Positions 1-6,327 of a stretch of 14,138 bases of DNA are shown here, in pieces. The DNA lies in the NCBI GenBank assembly GCA_013696425.1, contig JACCYP010000109.1, forward strand, positions 1 through 14,138, in the 5' to 3' direction. A program made the translations under genes and the position numbers. Position 1 is the stretch's first letter; the number at the start of each line of letters is the position of its first letter. Under the pieces are notes generated by a model, which had not been told where the DNA came from, did not search any database, and worked only from the letters and a program-made list of their open reading frames with translations. This stretch comes from Thermoleophilaceae bacterium. GTDB taxonomy: Bacteria; Actinomycetota; Thermoleophilia; Solirubrobacterales; Thermoleophilaceae.

Positions 1-882
1 CACCGACACCTGCGGCTTCGAGGACTCGCCCGGCCCGCAACCGGCGAGGAGCGCCAGCCCGAGCAGCGCCGCCGCCGCCGGCATGCCCTTCGGCAGCGAC
101 GCGCGCACGGCTGCGAGGGCGAACACGACGCCGGACAGCGCGGCGATCGTCGCGCCCGGCGGCGCGTTCGTCGCGTAGGAGATGAACAGCCCGCCGGTGC
201 CCTCCGCCGCGGCGAGCGTGACGGTGGCGATCTGCCACGAGCGCATCCGCTCGCAGAAGAGGCGCGTGGTGGCGGCGGGCACCACGAGCAGGGCGGTTGC
301 GAGCAGCGCTCCCACCGCCGCCAGCGAGGCCACCGCCGCCAGTGCGATCGCGGCGAGCAGCACCGCGTCCGAGCCGCGGGAGCCGGCACGCAGCGACGCC
401 GCCGCCTCACGGTCGAAGCCCGCCGCGAGCCAGCGCGGGCCGAGCAGCAGCGTCGCCACGAGCGACACGCCCGCGGCCAGCGCGGCGAGCGCGATGTCCG
501 ACCCGTCGATCAGCAGGAGGCTCCCGAAAAGGAGCGCCTCCACGTTCGCGCCCGAGTCGAACACGTCGCTCGCGAGGATCACCCCGGCCGCCAGCGCGGC
601 CACGAGCACGAGCGCAGTGGCGGCGTCATGGCCCTGACGCTCTCGTAGCGCGAAGCCGCCGAACGCGAGTGCGAACAGGCCGGCGGCGCCCGCGGCGCCG
701 AGCGACGCGGCGAAGCCCAGCCCGTCGGCCAGCACGAGGCCCGGGAAGGCCGCGGTTCCGACCGCGTGGGAGAAGAAGGAGAGGCCTCGCAGCACGATCC
801 AGGTCCCGAGAACCCCGCCGGCCACGGAGAGTAGGACCACCTCGAGGATCGCCCGCTGGAAGAAGAGATGGTCGAGCGGCAT
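1..882 (-). CDS. ABC-3 family (Zn/Mn) permease fused to a substrate-binding lipoprotein, 3' end off window
   Basis: The frame opens at ATG 882-880 and stays open to the left edge (294 codons seen). Residues 1-258 read as a metal-ABC permease of the ZnuB/TroC type: hydrophobic helices begin near residue 12, with family-typical stretches FFSHAVGTAAFPGLVLADG (36-54), LASDVFDSGANV (103-114) and LLFGSLL (117-123). It would move Zn2+ or Mn2+ across the cytoplasmic membrane. A normal ABC-3 permease ends near residue 260-290. Here a basic patch (RASLPKG, 260-266) is followed in the same frame by a hydrophobic run and a lipobox (LLAGC, Cys282), then a Ser/Pro-rich stretch, exactly like the start of a ZnuA-type binding lipoprotein. 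No stop separates the two, so a fusion is the simplest reading. A nested start (GTG 108-106 or ATG 84-82) could also release a free lipoprotein, but neither has a Shine-Dalgarno. Metal specificity is inferred. The permease call is firm, the fusion less so. Confidence 0.82.
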   Translation of the reverse strand, partial: MPLDHLFFQRAILEVVLLSVAGGVLGTWIVLRGLSFFSHAVGTAAFPGLVLADGLGFAASLGAAGAAGLFALAFGGFALRERQGHDAATALVLVAALAAGVILASDVFDSGANVEALLFGSLLLIDGSDIALAALAAGVSLVATLLLGPRWLAAGFDREAAASLRAGSRGSDAVLLAAIALAAVASLAAVGALLATALLVVPAATTRLFCERMRSWQIATVTLAAAEGTGGLFISYATNAPPGATIAALSGVVFALAAVRASLPKGMPAAAALLGLALLAGCGPGESSKPQVSV

Positions 883-890
883 CCCGCTAA

Positions 891-896
891 ATGGTA
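891..896 (-). promoter_or_regulatory. Candidate -10 of the permease gene (leaderless)
   Basis: On the minus strand TACCAT fits TANNNT and stands 8 nt before ATG 882, placing transcription start at or next to the start codon. No Shine-Dalgarno is seen, and no convincing -35 is visible. Confidence 0.4.
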
Positions 897-906
897 ACGG
901 TTCTCA
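892..906. promoter_or_regulatory. Fur/Zur-type operator candidate
   Basis: The 15-mer TGGTAACGGTTCTCA is an imperfect 7-1-7 dyad (TG-N2-AAC-N-GTT-N2-CA on both strands), the shape of Fur-family boxes. It lies 9 bp before the permease start codon and overlaps that gene's candidate -10 hexamer, so a bound repressor would block transcription. Because the downstream gene is a ZnuB-like transporter, Zur is the likely regulator (inference). The assignment rests on symmetry and position only. Confidence 0.5.
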
Positions 907-937
907 ACTAGCTCCTCGTATCCGGATCCCCTGGGGG

Positions 938-943
938 TACGCT
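938..943 (+). promoter_or_regulatory. Candidate -10 of moaA (leaderless)
   Basis: TACGCT fits TANNNT and is 6 nt before ATG 950. There is no Shine-Dalgarno before moaA. No good -35 is found 16-18 nt upstream, so this rests on the -10 and on the same spacing at other genes of the window. Confidence 0.4.
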
Positions 944-949
944 GCGGGC

Positions 950-1945
950 ATGGTGCGCGAGCCCCTCATCGACGGCCACGACCGCCGCATCTCCGACCTG
1001 CGCGTGTCCGTAACCGACCGCTGCAACTTCCGCTGCCAATACTGCATGCCGGCCGAGGGGCTCGCCTGGCTCGACCGCGGCGAGATCCTCTCCTTCGAGG
1101 AGATCGAGCGGGTGGTTCGCCTGCTCGCCGAGATGGGCATCGAGGACCTGCGGCTCACCGGCGGTGAGCCGCTCGTACGCCGCGAGCTGCCGCGCCTGGT
1201 GGCCGCGCTCACCAAGGTCCCGGAGCTGCACGAGGTCTCCCTCACCACCAACGGCTATCTGCTCGAGCGCGACGCCGCCGCGCTCGCCGGCGCCGGGCTC
1301 AGCCGCCTGAACGTGTCGATCGACTCCCTCCAGCGCGACCGCTTCTACGCCATGACCCGCCGCGACGCGCTGCCGCAGGTGCTGCGCGGCCTCGACGCCG
1401 TGGCCGCGTACCCGCACCTGCGGCCGGTGAAGGTGAACGCCGTGGCGCTGCGCGACTTCAGCGAGCTGGAGGCGCTCCCGTTCGCGCAGTTCGCGCGCGA
1501 GACCGGATTCCAGGTGCGCTTCATCGAGTTCATGCCGCTCGACGCCGACTCCGCCTGGACCCCCGACCAGGTGCTCACCGGCGAGGAGCTGCGCCAGATC
1601 ATCCACGCCGTGCATCCGCTCGAGGAGCTCCCGCGCGAGCCCTCCGCCACCGCGCGGGTGTTCCGTTTCGCCGACGGGGAGGGCGAGATCGGCTTCGTGA
1701 ACCCGGTGTCCGAGCCGTTCTGCTCCGACTGCAACCGCCTGCGCCTCACCGCGGAGGGCAAGCTGCGCACCTGCCTCTTCTCGATGCACGAGACCGACCT
1801 GCGCGGGCCCCTGCGCGCGGGCGCATCCGACGACGAGCTCGAGCAGATCGTGCGCGACGCCGTGTGGCGCAAGGAGCTCAAGCACCGGGTGGGCGAGCCG
1901 GGCTTCCGCCAGCCGGCGCGCACCATGAGCGCCATCGGTGGCTAG
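950..1945 (+). CDS. moaA: GTP 3',8-cyclase MoaA (radical SAM, molybdenum cofactor)
   Basis: MoaA is the cytoplasmic radical-SAM enzyme that converts GTP to 3',8-cyclo-GTP, the first step of molybdopterin synthesis, acting with MoaC. The 331-residue protein has the SAM-cluster motif CNFRCQYC (Cys25, 29, 32), the TGGEPLVR segment, and the second-cluster pattern Cys258-x2-Cys261-x13-Cys275 that binds GTP. It ends in the conserved Gly-Gly tail (SAIGG). Length and both ends match the family. The ATG at 950 is preferred because RISDLRVSVTDRC follows at the usual distance. The gene runs divergently from the metal permease (67 bp between starts), and its last 8 nt overlap the next gene. No other moa genes are in the window. 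Identification is firm. Confidence 0.96.
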   Translation: MVREPLIDGHDRRISDLRVSVTDRCNFRCQYCMPAEGLAWLDRGEILSFEEIERVVRLLAEMGIEDLRLTGGEPLVRRELPRLVAALTKVPELHEVSLTTNGYLLERDAAALAGAGLSRLNVSIDSLQRDRFYAMTRRDALPQVLRGLDAVAAYPHLRPVKVNAVALRDFSELEALPFAQFARETGFQVRFIEFMPLDADSAWTPDQVLTGEELRQIIHAVHPLEELPREPSATARVFRFADGEGEIGFVNPVSEPFCSDCNRLRLTAEGKLRTCLFSMHETDLRGPLRAGASDDELEQIVRDAVWRKELKHRVGEPGFRQPARTMSAIGG

Positions 1946-2285
1946 GGGCTACCTGCTCACGGTCCGCGCCGCCGGCCGCACGGTGCAGCGCGAGCGCTTC
2001 GACACGCTCGAGGGTGCCCTCGACGCCCTCCAGGCGCGCGGCCTCGGGTTCGCGGAAGCGCCATCGACGGGCACGGTGTCGGCGCCGCTCATGCGCGACT
2101 TCGACCCGGTCCAGCAGGTGCGGGCACGGCTCGAGCTGAAGGGACCCGGGCGCGTGCGCGCGGGAGTGGACGTGCGCGGCGACGGGTCGGCCGAGGCCTA
2201 TACCGGCCGCGTGCGGCGCAGGCTCGTGCAGCTCGCGCCCGGCGAAAGCGCGTGGAGCGGGCTACGGCGGGTGCTAGACCCCTAG
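1938..2285 (+). CDS. Unknown small protein, co-transcribed with moaA
   Basis: This 115-residue protein is not recognised. It starts at GTG 1938, overlapping the moaA stop by 8 nt, which suggests translational coupling; no Shine-Dalgarno is visible. It is rich in Arg and Gly, has no signal peptide or membrane helix, and alternates short hydrophobic and charged stretches in a way that suggests a small alpha/beta fold (RGYLLTVRAAGRTVQRERF at the N-terminus, LEGALDALQARG helix). The high G+C third positions throughout favour a real gene. The overlap with moaA and 3-nt gap to the next gene place it in one operon, but this does not prove a role in molybdenum cofactor synthesis. Function unknown. 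Confidence 0.75.
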   Translation: MARGYLLTVRAAGRTVQRERFDTLEGALDALQARGLGFAEAPSTGTVSAPLMRDFDPVQQVRARLELKGPGRVRAGVDVRGDGSAEAYTGRVRRRLVQLAPGESAWSGLRRVLDP

Positions 2286-2288
2286 GCG

Positions 2289-2582
2289 ATGAGCGACGCG
2301 CGGTGGACCGTGAAGCTGCCGCGGGGCGCCGAGCCCCCCTACGACGTGTGGGTGAACGGCGTGCCGCAGAAGCAGGGGAGCGACTTCGAGCTGGCCGATG
2401 GCGAGCTGGTGTTCGACCGCCATCTAGAGAAGGAGAAGATCGGCTTCTGGCGCTGGAGCGCGATCTTCTTCGGTCTCTTCGGCAGCTACCGCAAGAACGA
2501 CTCCGTGGACGTCCAGTACTCCCTCCACGGCACCCGCCAGCTCGCCACCGGCCTCGACATCACGGCGCCGCCGGCGGAATAA
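2289..2582 (+). CDS. Conserved-looking hypothetical protein, 97 aa
   Basis: ATG 2289 follows the previous stop by 3 nt, so it is the third gene of the moaA operon. The 97-residue product has no signal peptide. Its centre holds a short aromatic hydrophobic patch (FWRWSAIFFGLFGSY, residues about 56-70), too short and interrupted for a confident membrane helix. The flanks look like beta strands (WTVKLPRGAEPPYDVWVNG; DSVDVQYSLHGTRQ), suggesting a small beta-rich domain. I have an impression of similar proteins in related actinobacteria but cannot name a family. Function unknown. Confidence 0.78.
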   Translation: MSDARWTVKLPRGAEPPYDVWVNGVPQKQGSDFELADGELVFDRHLEKEKIGFWRWSAIFFGLFGSYRKNDSVDVQYSLHGTRQLATGLDITAPPAE

Positions 2583-2586
2583 GGGC

Positions 2587-2617
2587 TTGCCACGGTCTCA
2601 CGCGCCAGAGATACCCT
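2587..2617 (+). promoter_or_regulatory. Candidate metF promoter (leaderless)
   Basis: TTGCCA (2587-2592, five of six with TTGACA) and TACCCT (2612-2617) are separated by 19 nt. The -10 is 7 nt before GTG 2625, predicting an mRNA that starts at the start codon. The -10 lies at the centre of the inverted repeat 2596-2630. The 19-nt spacer is longer than optimal. Confidence 0.5.
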
Positions 2618-2630
2618 CTGGCGCGTGAGA
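2596..2630. repeat. Perfect 15-bp inverted repeat spanning the metF start
   Basis: Left arm TCTCACGCGCCAGAG (2596-2610), loop ATACC (2611-2615), right arm CTCTGGCGCGTGAGA (2616-2630); all 15 pairs match. The metF start GTG (2625-2627) is inside the right arm. As RNA, read-through from the moaA operon would fold into a very stable hairpin burying that start. As DNA it is a dyad centred on the -10, as an operator would be. There is no T-run after it, so it is not a classical intrinsic terminator. Confidence 0.85.
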
Positions 2631-3521
2631 ATCGACCGCATACTCGAGGAGCAGCGCCCCTGCTTCTCGTTCGAGTTCTTCCCGCCTAAGACACCTCAGG
2701 GCGAGGAGAACCTCGAGAACGCGCTCCAAGAGCTGCGCGAGGACGAGCCCCAGTTCGTGTCCGTGACCTACGGCGCACTGGGCTCCACGCGCGAGCGCAC
2801 GATCGACATCACCAAGCACATCAAGCAGGACCTCGGCATGGAGGCGATGGCGCACTTCACCTGCGTCGGCGCGACCACCGAGGAGCTGCGCGGCACGCTC
2901 GCCGAGATGAAGGCGGCGGGTATCGACAACGTGCTCGCCCTGCGCGGCGACCCGCCCGAGGGCGAGGAGAAGTGGACCCAGCACGAGGGCGGCCTGCAGT
3001 ACTCCACCGAGCTCGCGAACCTGATTTCGAGCGAGTTCCCCTTCGCGGTCGGCGCGGCGTGCTTCCCGGAGGTGCACCCCGAGGCCGAGAGTCCCGAATC
3101 CGACCTGCGCTTCACCAAGGCGAAGATCGACAACGGTGTCGGGTTCCTCATCACGCAGCTGTTCTTCGACAACGACCTCTACTTCGACTTCGTCGCGAAA
3201 GCGCGCGAGGCCGGCATCGAGGTGCCGATCATCCCGGGCATCATGCCCGTCACGAACTTCAAGCAGATCAAGCGGATCACGGGCCTGTGCGGCGCCACGA
3301 TCCCGCCGGAGTTCGAGCGCGAGCTGGCCGAGCGCCAGGACGATCTCGACGCGCTCGTGGAGCTCGGCGTGGCCTACGCAACGCTCCAGTGCGCCGACCT
3401 GCTCTCCCGCGGCGCGCCCGGCATCCACTTCTACACGCTTAACAAGTCCCCCGCGACGCGCGCGATCCTCGCCGCACTGCGGGCCGCCCGTCCCTGGGAC
3501 CGGGCGTTGGCGCCGGCCTAG
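2625..3521 (+). CDS. metF: 5,10-methylenetetrahydrofolate reductase
   Basis: MetF reduces 5,10-methylene-THF to 5-methyl-THF with FAD, supplying the methyl group for methionine synthesis in the cytoplasm. The 298-residue protein fits the bacterial catalytic-only form with a TIM barrel. Visible motifs are FSFEFFPPKT (14-23, catalytic Glu17), VTYG near residues 46-49, LRGDPP (106-111, FAD-contacting Asp109) and TQLFFD (177-182). The GTG at 2625 is chosen because RIDRIL leads directly to the first strand and no other start precedes FSFEFFPP. No Shine-Dalgarno is present; a -10 sits 7 nt upstream. The stop TAG (3519-3521) interlocks with that of the convergent MBL gene. Regulation may involve the inverted repeat over its start. 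Identification is firm. Confidence 0.96.
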   Translation: MRIDRILEEQRPCFSFEFFPPKTPQGEENLENALQELREDEPQFVSVTYGALGSTRERTIDITKHIKQDLGMEAMAHFTCVGATTEELRGTLAEMKAAGIDNVLALRGDPPEGEEKWTQHEGGLQYSTELANLISSEFPFAVGAACFPEVHPEAESPESDLRFTKAKIDNGVGFLITQLFFDNDLYFDFVAKAREAGIEVPIIPGIMPVTNFKQIKRITGLCGATIPPEFERELAERQDDLDALVELGVAYATLQCADLLSRGAPGIHFYTLNKSPATRAILAALRAARPWDRALAPA

Positions 3522-4537
3522 GCTGCGGCGCCCCGCTCCTGGGCGAGCCGGAAGCGGGTCGGCTCCCCGCCGACCTCCTCGATCTCGCCCTCCACCTCGA
3601 GGTGGCGCAGGTACACGAGCACCTCGCCCATCGCCCAGTTGCGCGCGAGCTCCGAGGGGTCCGGACCCAGCAGGCACGGCACCACCTCGTACGGCGTGAG
3701 CGGCCCGGCTACCAGCGACTCGCGCACCTTCGCCACCCGCTCGAGCACCAGCTCGCGGTAGGCCTGCGCCTTCGCCGGCACACCGCGGAACGGCCGCCCG
3801 TGGCCGGGGAGGCAGAGGTCGGCGTCGAGCCCCTCGACCACGTCGAGCGAGCGCAGGAACTCGCCGCCCGGGTCGGGCGTGTAGCCGAAGTCGTAGTAGA
3901 GCGAGATGCGCCCGAGCAGGTGGTCGCCGGTGATCAGCAGGCGCCGCTCGGGCTGGTGGAGCACCACGTGCGAGGGCGCGTGGCCGGGCGTCTCGTGGAC
4001 CTGCCACACGCCGAGATCGGTCTCCACCTCGACGCCGGGCACGAGCTCGCGGTCGGGATGGACGATGCCGGCGACGCCGGTCTCGGCATCCTTTCGCGCC
4101 TCGCGGTAGGCCTCGAGCGACTCCGGTGGCACGCCACTCTGGCGTGCCACCTCCAGCCGGCGCTCGAGCCAGCCGGCGGGATCCCCGGCGTTTCGCAGCA
4201 TGTGGTCGTGGTTCGGATGCATCCACAGCTCGCAGCCCGTGCGCTCGACTATCGGCGCGGCGAGCCCGTAGTGGTCGGAATGGGCGTGGGTGCAGACCAC
4301 GAGCCGGATGTGGTCCACCGACAGCCCCGCTTGGCGGAGAGCCAGCTCGAGCTGTGCGAAGCCCCCGGGCTCGCCAAGACCTGTGTCGAAGAGCACCACG
4401 CCGTTGCCCGAGGACACCGCCCACGCGTTCACATGGGGCACCCCGGGCCAGATCGAGATCGGCAGCCGCAGGCGCCAGACGCCCGGGAGGACCTTGTCGG
4501 CCCTGGCAACTATCCGCTTCTTCCGCGAGTCCGGCAT
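3518..4537 (-). CDS. MBL-fold metallo-hydrolase
   Basis: The product (339 residues from ATG 4537) has the metallo-beta-lactamase fold signature HAHSDH (His84, His86, Asp88, His89) after FDTGLGEPG (50-58), then ETPGHAPSHVV (third metal His), TGDHLL (bridging Asp) and LPGHGRPF. It should therefore bind two Zn2+ or Fe ions. The C-terminal 80 residues (from about PLTPYEVV) look like the winged-helix tail of LACTB2/glyoxalase-II-like hydrolases. The substrate cannot be read; thioester or phosphoester hydrolysis is typical. The frame is open further upstream, to 4672, but those 45 codons are low-complexity Arg/Pro residues overlapping the divergent small gene. ATG 4537 is better because a -10 (TAGCGT) stands 7 nt before it. 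No signal peptide, so probably cytoplasmic. Confidence 0.9.
   Translation of the reverse strand: MPDSRKKRIVARADKVLPGVWRLRLPISIWPGVPHVNAWAVSSGNGVVLFDTGLGEPGGFAQLELALRQAGLSVDHIRLVVCTHAHSDHYGLAAPIVERTGCELWMHPNHDHMLRNAGDPAGWLERRLEVARQSGVPPESLEAYREARKDAETGVAGIVHPDRELVPGVEVETDLGVWQVHETPGHAPSHVVLHQPERRLLITGDHLLGRISLYYDFGYTPDPGGEFLRSLDVVEGLDADLCLPGHGRPFRGVPAKAQAYRELVLERVAKVRESLVAGPLTPYEVVPCLLGPDPSELARNWAMGEVLVYLRHLEVEGEIEEVGGEPTRFRLAQERGAAA
4125..4151. repeat. Perfect 12-bp inverted repeat inside the MBL hydrolase gene
   Basis: GGTGGCACGCCA (4125-4136) and TGGCGTGCCACC (4140-4151) pair perfectly around a 3-nt loop. It lies in coding sequence for ARQSGVPP of the MBL protein, far from any gene end, so it is not a terminator. 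It may be chance in a GC-rich gene or an mRNA structure. Confidence 0.7.
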
Positions 4538-4544
4538 TCCAAGG

Positions 4545-4550
4545 ACGCTA
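4545..4550 (-). promoter_or_regulatory. Candidate -10 of the MBL hydrolase gene (leaderless)
   Basis: TAGCGT on the minus strand fits TANNNT, 7 nt before ATG 4537. No adjacent Shine-Dalgarno; GGGAGG lies about 24 nt upstream, too far to serve this start. No clear -35. Confidence 0.4.
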
Positions 4551-4584
4551 AAGGTGTGGCCCTCCCGATGCCGATCCTGTTCCC

Positions 4585-4782
4585 ATGGAGGCGCTTCGGC
4601 GACGCGCAAGTTCGGACGAGGGCTACGAGACGCCCGATCATCGGTTCCGCCCCCTCGAACCCCCGCACGCACCCCCGCGCGAGCTTCGCGAGCTGGTGAT
4701 GCAGGGGCTCTACGAGGTGGACGCGCGGGCGGTGGCGGACACGATCGTCAAGAACCTCGGTCGATCAGCACGCCCGGATTGA
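4585..4782 (+). CDS. Small protein with FlgM-like C-terminal motif
   Basis: This is a 65-residue product. The N-terminal 30 residues are charged and Pro-rich and look disordered. The C-terminal part (RELRELVMQGLYEVDARAV, continuing to VADTIVKNLG, about residues 31-58) resembles the sigma-28-binding helix region of anti-sigma factor FlgM, where G-x-Y-x-VD-x3-VA is typical. Third-position G+C is high in residues 35-58, supporting real coding. The start ATG 4585 diverges from the MBL gene (47 bp between). It has no Shine-Dalgarno and only a poor -10 (GATCCT, 4573-4578). Its last 35 bp overlap the 3' end of the convergent FAD oxidase gene. No flagellar gene is nearby, so an anti-sigma role is only a suggestion. 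Confidence 0.6.
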   Translation: MEALRRRASSDEGYETPDHRFRPLEPPHAPPRELRELVMQGLYEVDARAVADTIVKNLGRSARPD

Positions 4783-6313
4783 GCAACCACTCGGGGTCGA
4801 CCGCGCTCTTTGCGGCGCGGAGCGCCCCGGCAAACGGCTCAGGACGCTGGCGGTCATACCAGGGACGGTGATCCCGGCCGACGGCGTGGTGATGGGTGAT
4901 CGTGCCGCCGCCGGCCTCGATCGCCTCGGAGGCCGCGGCCTTCACCTCCTGCCACTGCTCGAGCTCTGAGCCGCGCCGCGCCGGCGCGAGCACCGTAAAG
5001 TAGGGCGCGGCACCATCGGGGTAGACGTGCGTGAGCCGGCAGGTGACCTGCCCCTCGCCGAGCGCCTCGAGCACCGCGCCGCGAACGGATTCGACGAACG
5101 CGCCGAAGCGGTCCCATGTGATGGCCGTCTCGAAGGTCTCCGAGAGCACCCCGCACGCCACCAGCGTGTCGCGCAGGTAGGGCGCCTGGAGGAAGGCTCC
5201 GCGCCACGCGGATACGCCCTCGCCCGACTTCGCCTCGGTCGCCTCGCCCACCCCGCCGTGGTCGCGGCAGAGCTCGAGCGCGCGCTCGATCCAGGGCCCG
5301 AGTGGATGGTCGGCCGACTCGAAGCCGAGCACGAGCAGCGCGTTGCCCGACTGCGACGCGCCGGTGAGGGCCGCCTCGCCCGCGTCGAGCAGCCGGCAGT
5401 TCGAGGGCTGGAGGCCGGACTGCGAGAGCGCCCGCACGGCTTCGGCGCCGCTTGCGAAGGTCTCGAACTCGACGCCGGCGGATGCCTTGTGCACAGGCCG
5501 CTCCTGCAATCGCACCCAGGCCTCGGTGATCACGCCGAGCGTGCCCTCCGAGCCGATCAGCATCCGGTCGGGGCTCGGCCCGGCCCCCGAGCCGGGCAGC
5601 CGCCGCGACTCCCAGGTGCCGGCAGGGGTGATGGCGCGCACCGACTCCACGAGATCGTCGATGTGGGTGAGGCCGGTGGCGAAGTGCCCGCCCGCACGAG
5701 TCGCCACCCAGCCGCCGAGGGTCGAGTACTCGAAGGTCTGGGGGAAGTGGCGCAGGGTGAGCCCGCGCTCGCGCAGCTGATCCTCGAGCCCCGGGCCAAG
5801 GGCGCCCGCCTGGATTCGCGCCGCGCGCGAGCGCTCGTCCACCTCGAGCACGCGGTCGAGCGCCTTCAGGTCGAGCGACACCGCCGGCTCGTCGAAGCGC
5901 GGCTCGATCCCGCCCACAACGCTCGTGCCGCCGCCGAACGGAATCGCCTTCGCGCCGGCGTCGGCGCACCAGGCGAGCACCCGCTCGACATCCTCCTCGC
6001 TGCGCGGGTGGGCCACCACGTCCGGCGCGCTCGAGTAGTCGCCGCGGAAGCCGCGCACGATGTCGCGGTAGGCCTTGCCGAGCGCGTGCACCGCACGGTC
6101 GTGCCGGTCGGTGGAGCAGATCGCCGCGATGCCCGGCGGGGCCTCGAGCCGCGGCTCCGGCATCCGCACCTCCTCGAGCGGCACCGGGCGCTCGGGCGTC
6201 TCACCGAAGCCGAGATGCGCCCGGATCCCCTCCGAGGCGGAGACGATGTCCTCCCACGCGGGGTGCTGGTCCTCGAACCCCCACCCCCAGTGCTTGAGCC
6301 GCCGCGCCGCCAT
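4748..6313 (-). CDS. FAD-binding oxidase, alkyl-DHAP synthase (AGPS)-like
   Basis: This 521-residue VAO/PCMH-type flavoprotein has an FAD_binding_4 domain (about 96-275) with PFGGGTSVVGG (125-135), HFPQTFEYSTLGGWVATRAG and MLIGSEGTLGVITE, then a C-terminal FAD-linked oxidase domain. Two features point to the AGPS subgroup: the N-terminal KHWGWGFEDQ (7-16), like the WWGWG segment of AGPS, and the C-terminal HHHAVGRDHRPW starting at His474, matching the AGPS active-site histidine triplet. AGPS exchanges the acyl chain of acyl-DHAP for a fatty alcohol in ether-lipid synthesis. Bacterial relatives may act on other substrates, so the reaction is uncertain. It starts 11 nt after the carotenoid oxygenase stop, so it is probably the second gene of that operon, with a possible own -10 (TAGGGT). 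Its end overlaps the FlgM-like gene. Confidence 0.87.
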   Translation of the reverse strand: MAARRLKHWGWGFEDQHPAWEDIVSASEGIRAHLGFGETPERPVPLEEVRMPEPRLEAPPGIAAICSTDRHDRAVHALGKAYRDIVRGFRGDYSSAPDVVAHPRSEEDVERVLAWCADAGAKAIPFGGGTSVVGGIEPRFDEPAVSLDLKALDRVLEVDERSRAARIQAGALGPGLEDQLRERGLTLRHFPQTFEYSTLGGWVATRAGGHFATGLTHIDDLVESVRAITPAGTWESRRLPGSGAGPSPDRMLIGSEGTLGVITEAWVRLQERPVHKASAGVEFETFASGAEAVRALSQSGLQPSNCRLLDAGEAALTGASQSGNALLVLGFESADHPLGPWIERALELCRDHGGVGEATEAKSGEGVSAWRGAFLQAPYLRDTLVACGVLSETFETAITWDRFGAFVESVRGAVLEALGEGQVTCRLTHVYPDGAAPYFTVLAPARRGSELEQWQEVKAAASEAIEAGGGTITHHHAVGRDHRPWYDRQRPEPFAGALRAAKSAVDPEWLLNPGVLIDRGS

Positions 6314-6321
6314 CGGCGCCG

Positions 6322-6327
6322 ACCCTA
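6322..6327 (-). promoter_or_regulatory. Possible internal -10 before the AGPS-like gene
   Basis: TAGGGT on the minus strand is 8 nt before ATG 6313 and includes the TAG stop of the carotenoid oxygenase. It may give a second, leaderless transcript. The evidence is the hexamer and spacing only; no -35 fits. Confidence 0.25.

Noticed and set aside
182..890. Plus-strand open frames over the permease
   Set aside because: Translations are Ala/Ser- and Arg/Pro-rich without motifs; the minus strand reads as a clear ABC-3 permease.
2596..2630. Inverted repeat as an intrinsic terminator of the moaA operon
   Set aside because: No T-rich tract follows the right arm; the sequence continues straight into metF coding.
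2598..4424. Minus-strand 608-residue open frame across metF and the MBL gene
   Set aside because: It runs antisense to metF and out of frame in the MBL gene, and its composition is typical of a GC-skew shadow.
4538..4672. Upstream extension of the MBL hydrolase to 4672
   Set aside because: The added residues are Arg/Pro/Gly-rich, match no family N-terminus, and overlap the divergent small gene.
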